This document shows, one piece after another, positions 53,252 to 61,600 of a DNA stretch of 64,000 bases (position 1 is its first letter; each line of letters begins with the position of its first letter). Where the stretch lies: positions 5,720 through 69,719 of the forward strand of contig DLGZ01000004.1 in assembly GCA_002482965.1 (NCBI GenBank), written 5' to 3'. The DNA comes from Verrucomicrobiaceae bacterium UBA7681 (GTDB lineage: Bacteria; Verrucomicrobiota; Verrucomicrobiia; Verrucomicrobiales; Verrucomicrobiaceae). Position numbers and translations under genes: made by a program. The notes below the pieces were generated by a model. It had not been told where the DNA came from, did not search any database, and saw nothing but the letters and a program-made list of their open reading frames with translations.

Positions 53252-53737
53252 GTGGCGTTTGGCCGTGAACACCGGACATGGAAGCACGCAGACTTCAGCC
53301 GGATTTACAAATACACCTACCCAAATCAGTTTGGCCGCACAGCTTTCTATGGCAGCGGAGGACTCGGCAATACGGACGCCCTGCCTTTTGAATACCTGAC
53401 TCGAATGGCCTTGCACAACAAGGTCTTCGGCGACGATGTGCTCATTGAAGCAACATTCGAAGACGAGCGGGGCCGCATAGTCTTGGTGATCTCTCAAACC
53501 TTCATCGAGGGTGACCATCCTACACAGGAGCAGATCGATGCATACATGACGGCCGAAGGGTTTGTGAAGACCCGGTCGAATGATTGGTATCGTATCAGCG
53601 ATGACCTCGCTGCCTTCGATGCACATCCGGGGAATTTCATCAACATGCCCGATGGCCAAATGGTGCCGATTGATCTGGTCCCAATCCGCCATCCTGACGC
53701 AGATCATCTTTTCATGATGGGGGTGAATAAAGCATGA
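53252..53737 (+). CDS. PolyVal-type protein-kinase-like protein
   Basis: A 161-residue frame (GTG start; open upstream to ATG 52985). It resembles the small serine/threonine/tyrosine kinase-like domain found in phage and plasmid polyvalent proteins. YKYTYPNQFG carries a candidate ATP Lys (Lys20), LHNKVFGDDV and ISQTFIEGDHPT follow, and the loop FDAHPGNFI (Asp123, Asn128) plus PIDL (Asp141) stands in for the HRD and DFG motifs. I recognise this from the motif pattern, not from a search. It overlaps the next VWA gene by 4 bp. Its base composition looks less GC-biased than the flanking genes, consistent with acquisition. Confidence 0.6.
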   Translation: MAFGREHRTWKHADFSRIYKYTYPNQFGRTAFYGSGGLGNTDALPFEYLTRMALHNKVFGDDVLIEATFEDERGRIVLVISQTFIEGDHPTQEQIDAYMTAEGFVKTRSNDWYRISDDLAAFDAHPGNFINMPDGQMVPIDLVPIRHPDADHLFMMGVNKA

Positions 53738-56241
53738 GCTTCACCACCTTCACCCCACTCCTCTGGCTCCTCCTGCTCTTCGGCGCATGCTGGGGCTACT
53801 GGCGCTCCTTGGTGGACCGCCCTTCAGGCCTCAAGATCACCTCATTCATCCTCCGCGTGCTCGGCGTAGTGCTCCTCGCTCTCGCTCTATGTCAGCCCTA
53901 CGCCGGCGAAGAGTCCGACGAAGCACACGTCGTCTTCCTCGTGGACGTCTCGCAGTCCATCGACCTCGAATCCGCCAAAGACGCTCTCAAACAAGTCGAG
54001 GCCGGCGTAAAAGCCCTGCGCCCACAAGACACCCATTCCCTCTTCGCCATGGCCAACGGCCTGCGCGACAAAAAGCTCCCAGACTTCACCAAGATGCTAG
54101 ACGACTGGACCAAAGGCGTCGCAGACGATGCCTTCCGTTCCCACACCCGCCTCGGTGATTCATTGCTCGCTGCCCGCCTCGCATTTCCAGCAGGCAAAGC
54201 CAAACGCCTCATCATCTTCAGCGATGGCATCGACACAGAGAACGGCGTGGACGCAGCACTCGAACAACTGCGCCACGAAGGCGTGGATGTGAAATTCGCC
54301 CCCCTCAAAACCCTGAGCGAACCCGAAGCCGCACTCGTGAGCCTGGAAAGCACTTCACCCTTCGCATTCCATGGTGAAGTCCTGCGCCTCACCGCCCGCG
54401 TGATCGCAAATCAGCCCATGAATTCCCGCGTCCGCCTCCTGAACAAAGGCGTCGCAGTGCAGGAAAAAACCGTCGCATTGAAACCCGGCGAAGACGCCAA
54501 AGTCTGGTTCGACACCGAGATGACCACCCCCGGCCCCAGCGTGTGGAGCGCCGAGATCATCCCCGAGCGTGATCACTTCCCCATCAACAATCAAGCCACC
54601 ACCACCATCACCGTCCGTGGCAAACCCCGCATCCTCGTCCTCCATCAGGACGAGAAAAAAATGCGCCCCTTTATCCGCGCCCTGAAGGAGCAGGACTTCG
54701 ATGTCGATCTTCGCGGCAAACGCGGCCTGCCCGAAGGCATGGAAGACATGCTGTCCTTTGACGCCATCATGCTCGCAAACATGTCCGCCACCGACATGAC
54801 CCCGCGCCAGATGGCCCTGCTGCGCAGCTACGTCTCCGACTTCGGCGGCGGCCTCGTGATGACCGGCAGCGAGAACAGCTTCGGTCTCGGCGGCTACTAC
54901 AAATCCCCGGTCGAAGAAATCCTGCCACTCGTCTCACGCTTCGAAAAGGAAAAAGAGAAACCCTCACTCGCCATGGCCTTGGTCATCGACAAAAGCGGCT
55001 CCATGTCCGGCCTGCCGATACAAATGGCCCGCCAAGCCGCCAAGAGCGCTGCAGAGCTCCTCGGCCCGCAGGATCAGATCGCCGTGGTGGCTTTTGATGA
55101 TCAGGCACAAATCGTCTGCGAGATGACCCCCGCCTCACAGCAGGGCACCATCCAGGCCGCCATCGACTCCATCGCCGAAGGCGGCGGCACCTTCATGTAC
55201 ACCGGCATGGTGGCAGCGAAGGACATGCTGGAGCGCACCACCGCCAAGGTAAAGCACATGATCTGCCTCACCGATGGTCAGACTCAGGAGGCGGATCACA
55301 TGGGCCTCGTGCAGCAGATGGTAGATAGTGGTATGACGGTTTCCACCGTGGGCCTTGGCGAAGGCTCAGCACGCGAATTGCTCCAACAAATCGCCGAAGC
55401 CGGCAAAGGCCGCTATTACGAAAGCAACGATCCCGCCACCCTCCCGCAGATCTTCACCAAGGAGACCACGCAGGCCTCCAAGAGCGCCGTGCAGGAAGGC
55501 GTCTTCACCCACATCGGCATCACCGAGCATCCCATGCTCGCAGGCTACGAATCCGAAGGCCTTCCCGTTGTGCTCGGCTACGTCATGACGGAAGCCAAAC
55601 CCGCAGCCCAGGTGCTCCTCGGCGCAGAAAATGGCGATCCTCTTCTCGCCGTGGGCCGCTTCGGCCTCGGCATCGGTCTAGCCTACACCGGAGATCTCAC
55701 CGAAGTCTGGGGCGGCGAATGGCTCGCCTGGGACGGCTGCGGCCGCTTCTGGGCCCAAGTATTGCGCGGAGCACTGCGCAAGGCAGATGTGGAAGGCATG
55801 GAGTCACGCGGCGAAATCCGCGACGGCGCATGGATCATGAAAATCGAGCGCCGTGGCGACGATGGCGCACCTATCTCCGGCATCCATTGGAATGCGCAGT
55901 CCCTCGATGAAAGCGGCAACACCCAGGACATCACCATCCGCGAAACCGGCCTCGGCCGCTACGAGGCACGCATCCCCATCGGCACTCGCAAGCACCTCAG
56001 CCTGCGCATGCATGACCGCGATCACGACAAGCTCGAAGTAAAGCACTACCACTCACCCTATCCCGCCGAATACCGCCTCAATGGCAAGACGCCGGAAAGC
56101 CTGGCTGCGCTGCCCAAATACGACACCGCCACCATCATCGCCGGACTCGCGCCAGCCAAGCAGTTGCAGCCCATCGGCCACTGGTTCGCATGGAGTGCCT
56201 TGGGCATGCTGTTGGGCGGCATCCTCCTGCGGCGGATTTGA
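53734..56241 (+). CDS. Double-VWA membrane protein with GATase-like domain
   Basis: An 835-residue protein. Two N-terminal helices (about 8-24, 35-52) lead to a first VWA domain (DVSQSI, then IIFSDGIDTENG) and a beta-sandwich. A class I glutamine-amidotransferase-like segment follows (PRILVLHQDEKKMRPFI to GGGLVMTGSENSFGLGGY, about 305-390). A second VWA domain has an intact MIDAS (DKSGSM, then CLTDGQTQ; about 408-590). A C-terminal helix ends at the last residues (ALGMLLGGILLRRI). Such proteins close many bacterial MoxR/VWA operons. It is the last gene of the cluster. Confidence 0.87.
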   Translation: MSFTTFTPLLWLLLLFGACWGYWRSLVDRPSGLKITSFILRVLGVVLLALALCQPYAGEESDEAHVVFLVDVSQSIDLESAKDALKQVEAGVKALRPQDTHSLFAMANGLRDKKLPDFTKMLDDWTKGVADDAFRSHTRLGDSLLAARLAFPAGKAKRLIIFSDGIDTENGVDAALEQLRHEGVDVKFAPLKTLSEPEAALVSLESTSPFAFHGEVLRLTARVIANQPMNSRVRLLNKGVAVQEKTVALKPGEDAKVWFDTEMTTPGPSVWSAEIIPERDHFPINNQATTTITVRGKPRILVLHQDEKKMRPFIRALKEQDFDVDLRGKRGLPEGMEDMLSFDAIMLANMSATDMTPRQMALLRSYVSDFGGGLVMTGSENSFGLGGYYKSPVEEILPLVSRFEKEKEKPSLAMALVIDKSGSMSGLPIQMARQAAKSAAELLGPQDQIAVVAFDDQAQIVCEMTPASQQGTIQAAIDSIAEGGGTFMYTGMVAAKDMLERTTAKVKHMICLTDGQTQEADHMGLVQQMVDSGMTVSTVGLGEGSARELLQQIAEAGKGRYYESNDPATLPQIFTKETTQASKSAVQEGVFTHIGITEHPMLAGYESEGLPVVLGYVMTEAKPAAQVLLGAENGDPLLAVGRFGLGIGLAYTGDLTEVWGGEWLAWDGCGRFWAQVLRGALRKADVEGMESRGEIRDGAWIMKIERRGDDGAPISGIHWNAQSLDESGNTQDITIRETGLGRYEARIPIGTRKHLSLRMHDRDHDKLEVKHYHSPYPAEYRLNGKTPESLAALPKYDTATIIAGLAPAKQLQPIGHWFAWSALGMLLGGILLRRI

Positions 56242-56281
56242 GTGGAGCGCCGCCGAATCGTCGGCATAGACTCACGCACCC

Positions 56282-57238
56282 ATGAAAATCGTTCTTCTCG
56301 ACGCCCACACCGCAAATCCCGGCGACCTCTCCTGGCAGCCCCTCGAAGCCATCGCTGCCTGTGACGTTCATCCACGTACCCCGCTGGATCAAACCGTCGC
56401 CCGCTGCGCAGACGCCGAGATCGTCATCACCAACAAAGCCCCCCTGACCCGCGAAATCATCGCAGCACTCCCCGCTTTGAAATACATCGGCGTCACCGCC
56501 ACCGGCTTCAATATCGTCGATGTCGTCGCCGCCAAAGAGCACGGCATCGTGGTGACAAACGTCCCCGGCTACAGCACCCCCGCCGTCGCTCAGCACGTCA
56601 TCGCCCTCCTGCTGGAAATGACCAACCACGTCGGCCACTCAGCCAAGAGCGTGGAGGAAGGCGGCTGGGTCAAATGCCCCGACTTCTGCTACTACGATCA
56701 CCCCATCATCGAGCTCTCCGGCCGCACCCTCGGCATCATCGGCTACGGCGAGATCGGTAGCGCCGTCGCGCGCATTGCCGTCGCCTTCGGCATGAAGGTC
56801 CTCGCCTCCAAGCGCACCTGGAAAGAGCCGCCACCCGCTGGCGTCGAAGCCGCTGAAATCGATGACATCTTCCGCCAGTCCGGCGTCATCAGCCTGCACT
56901 GCCCGCTCACCGATGCCACCAAGCACCTCGTCGGCGAACGCACCCTCGCTCTGATGAAACCCGAAGCCATGATCATCAACACCGGTCGCGGTCCCCTCGT
57001 TGATGAATCCGCCCTCGCCAAAGCCCTCAATGAAGGCCGCATCGCCGGCGCCGGACTCGACGTCCTCTCCGTCGAACCCGCCAAAGCCGACAACCCACTC
57101 CTCACCGCCAAAAACTGCCTCATCACCCCCCACGTCGCCTGGGCCAGCCGCGAATCCCGCATCCGCCTCATCGACTCCACCGCCGCAAACCTGAAAGCCT
57201 TCATCGCAGGCACGCCGGTGAATGTGGTGAACGGCTGA
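56282..57238 (+). CDS. D-2-hydroxyacid dehydrogenase (hydroxypyruvate/glycerate type)
   Basis: A 318-residue NAD(P)-dependent enzyme of the D-isomer-specific 2-hydroxyacid dehydrogenase family. The nucleotide motif is GYGEIGSAVARIA. The catalytic triad is complete: Arg236 (NTGRG), Glu265 (LSVEP) and His284 (TPHVAWAS). The N-terminal block NVPGYSTPAVAQHVIALLLE is closest to glycerate dehydrogenase/hydroxypyruvate reductase. It probably interconverts D-glycerate and hydroxypyruvate. It starts 40 bp after the double-VWA gene and could be read through from that operon. Confidence 0.88.
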   Translation: MKIVLLDAHTANPGDLSWQPLEAIAACDVHPRTPLDQTVARCADAEIVITNKAPLTREIIAALPALKYIGVTATGFNIVDVVAAKEHGIVVTNVPGYSTPAVAQHVIALLLEMTNHVGHSAKSVEEGGWVKCPDFCYYDHPIIELSGRTLGIIGYGEIGSAVARIAVAFGMKVLASKRTWKEPPPAGVEAAEIDDIFRQSGVISLHCPLTDATKHLVGERTLALMKPEAMIINTGRGPLVDESALAKALNEGRIAGAGLDVLSVEPAKADNPLLTAKNCLITPHVAWASRESRIRLIDSTAANLKAFIAGTPVNVVNG

Positions 57239-57280
57239 GTGTTCATCGTTGCCGAGACACACTGTTCTCCGAAAACAAAA

Positions 57281-57320
57281 AACGCACCGGCGACGATGAG
57301 TCGTCCGGTGCGTTTTTTTT
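57281..57320. terminator. Bidirectional rho-independent terminator
   Basis: A 10-bp perfect stem (AACGCACCGG / CCGGTGCGTT) with an inner ACGA/TCGT pairing has a run of A on its left and eight T on its right. It therefore terminates both the dehydrogenase gene (plus) and leuB (minus), which converge on it. Confidence 0.93.
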
Positions 57321-57338
57321 GATACAAATAGCTGAGAT

Positions 57339-58445
<1,107 letters not shown>

Positions 58446-58549
58446 AAAAGGGCTGGGTCTATGGATGAGAAAGGCGGGAGTGGCAAGCGGCGGGCTGGGG
58501 GAATGAAGCCGTTCCTTGAAAATCAGTGGGTTGGACGCGCCAATATCAA

Positions 58550-58601
58550 AATTATAGAAAACAGTAAATTGTGCTTTAAAAAGCCGCTGTTTTCGATAAT
58601 T
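58550..58601. promoter_or_regulatory. Long AT-rich inverted repeat upstream of the copper-oxidase gene
   Basis: 15-bp arms (AATTATAGAAAACAG at 58550-58564 and CTGTTTTCGATAATT at 58587-58601) match at 14 of 15 positions. The 22-bp loop itself holds a smaller dyad, GCTTT-AA-AAAGC (58573-58584). It ends 25 bp before the ATG at 58627, within the 181-bp divergent region shared with leuB. It may be an operator or a 5' leader hairpin. The rest of the gap holds nothing recognisable. Confidence 0.6.
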
Positions 58602-58626
58602 GTTCTAAAATATGCGTCTCGGACTT

Positions 58627-61600
58627 ATGAATATTCCAACAAAAGTAAAAAAGCAGGCGGTGACACCTTCACTTTTTCGCTCCCTAGCGCGCTCTGCCCT
58701 TTTCCTGCTCATCTCAAGTTCGAGCCTTTTCTCTCTTCGCGCGGGTGAAGATGATCACGGTCTGAATGATCAGCTTTCTGCCGAAGCCCAGGCTCTGGCT
58801 CCCGCCTTTACCCTTCTGGCTCCCGCTGCCACGGTGCTGACGAATCGCATTTCTCAGGGCGAATGGGGCAGCGTCATCTCCTGGACGCCTCACATTCCCG
58901 TGACTGCCGCCACCCTGCCGGACGGCCGCTTGCTGACCTTTGCCTCAAACCAGCGCACCACCTTCCCGGTCGGCGCAGAGTTTACTTACGCCGCCGTGTG
59001 GAATCCAGCCACCGGCGTCTTCACCGAGATCAACAACACACGCCACGACATGTTCTGCGGTGGTACCTCCATGCTTCCAGACGGCCGGGTGGTCATCAAC
59101 GGCGGACGCAACACCACCAAGCTCAGCAGCGTGTTCGACTGGCGCACCAATCAGTGGACCGCGCTGCCAAACATGAATGATGGCCGCTGGTACAATACCA
59201 GCGTGGCTTTGACGGACGGCAGTGTCTTCACCGTGACGGGAGACGGCGGCACCAATACCGCAGAACGCTGGTCCGCTGCTGGCGGATGGGCGCGTTTGAG
59301 CAGCATCAACTGGGCCCCGCAGGTGGCTTTGCCAGGCTACGTCACGCGCTGGCATCCACTCATTGTTGTCGCACCCGATGGCCGTCTGTTTCACGGCGGC
59401 CCCACAGACCAGATGAACTGGCTCACGGCCACAGGCACCGGCAGCTTGACCTATTCCGGTGTCAATGTGCCCGGAGCGCACTACCCCAAGGAAGGCAGCT
59501 TTGCCCTGTATGACGAAGGCCGCATCTTGGTGGCAGGCGGTTCAGCAAGCACCACCCCCAACGCTAGCGACAGTTCCACGGGCACGAGCACCAACCTGGC
59601 ATTCACCATCGACATCCGCACCGGCACTCCCGTGCTGGCCAGCGCGCCCTCCATGTCCTTCACCCGCCAGTTTGCCAATTCCGTCATCCTTCCCACTGGC
59701 GAGGTGCTCGTCATCGGCGGCAACACCTCCGGCTTGAAGTTCAATGACACCGGCTCCGTGCTGATTCCCGAACTGTGGAATCCCACCACGCGCCAGTGGC
59801 GTCAGCTCGCACCGATGAGTGTGCCGCGCAATTACCATTCCCTCGCGCTGCTGCTGCCAGATGGTCGCGTGTGGTCCGGCGGCGGCGGTCTTTCGGGCAA
59901 CAGCGCGGACCACCGTGATGGCCAGCTCTTCACTCCGCCGATGCTCTACAATGCAGATGGCAGCCTTGCCACACGCCCGGTGATCAATCAGACCCCCTCC
60001 TACATCGGCATTGGCACCACCTTTGCCGTGCAGGCCACGCCCGGCATCACCAAGTTCAGCTTCATCAAGATGTCATCGCAAACCCACTCGATGAATACCG
60101 ATCTGCGCTACCTCAGTCTCCCATTCACTGAGACCTCTCCCGGCGTTTACGTCGTGCAGGGCCATGCCAATCTTAGCGTGATGACTCCAGGCTACTGGAT
60201 GCTCTTTGGCGTCACGGCCAATGGAGCCTACTCAGTCGCGAAAGTCATTCAGGTCGATCCGGCGCAAAGCGTCACCGTGGCAAATCCCGGCAGCCAGTTC
60301 AGTGCGGTGAACGCACCCGCAACATTGGCGGTGTATGGCGTGGCTCCTGGCAATGGCTCAGTGACCTACACCGCCACCGGCTTGCCCACCGGCCTTGCCA
60401 TCAATGCCAGCACCGGAGTCATCAGCGGCACACCTACCGTCACCGGCACCTTCAGCAGTTCTCGTGTCACTGTGACCGACGGCATCACCACCGCCAGCGC
60501 CACCTTCACCTGGACCATCACACCGCCGAACCTGAGCCAAAACTTCACCACCTTCACCTCAGCCGCCGGCCTGCAGCTCAATGGCAGCACCAGCGTGAGC
60601 AATGGCGTGCTCGTGCTCACCCCAAACACCGGCAATCAAGCAGGCTCTGCCTTCCTCACCGCACCCGTTCCAGTCTCCGAAGGCACCTCCTTCTCCAGCC
60701 GCTTCGTCTTCCGCATGAATGGCAGCGGAGATGGCGCGGACGGCATGACATTCGTTCTGCAAGGAAGCGCCGCCACGGCACTCGGTGCAGCAGGTGGCGG
60801 GGAAGCTTATGAAGGCATTTTGAAAAGCCTCGCCATCGAGCTCGACACTTACGCCGGCGGCACCGATCCCAATGCCAATCACCTCGGCATCCTCACCAAT
60901 GGCGTCGTCTCACCGCACCTGAGCACAGCGACGCCCACCTTTGACATGGAGAATGGAGCCAGTCACACCTTGTGGGTGGACTACGACGGTCCGTCCGACA
61001 CGCTGCGCATTTATATCGCTCAAGGCGTCAGCACCACCAAGCCCGCCTCGCCTATTCTCACCCAGACCGCTCTGAAGCTCGCCAGCATCGTTGGTCCCAG
61101 CGCATGGCTGGGTTTCACCGGCGCGACAGGCGGCTCCGCCAACACGCACGAAGTCCTCGCTTGGCAGGTCAATGTCAATGCCTTCGCCTCTCCCACACCA
61201 CCCGTCGTGACCAATCCCGGCGCACGCAGCAGCGTCATCAATCAAGCGACCTCGCTGAGCATCCAAGCCACTGACGCAAATCAGGACACGCTGGCTTTCA
61301 GCGCTGCCGGTCTTCCCACCGGCCTCTCCATCAATGCCGCCTCCGGCATCATCAGCGGCACGCCGACCGCCGCAGGCAGCTTCCCTGTGACCGTCAGCGT
61401 GACCGATGGTAACACAACTCCTGCAACGACATCCTTTACCTGGGTAATCAGCAATGCCCTGACCGTGCAGCAGTCGCAGTCCGCCCCGGCGGGCTCAGGG
61501 GCTGCTGTGACCATGACCGCCGCCAGCGCAGGCGGCGCGAACCCACGCTTCCGCTGGAACTTTGGGGATGGCACCCCTCAGACCGCCTACAGCAGCAGTG

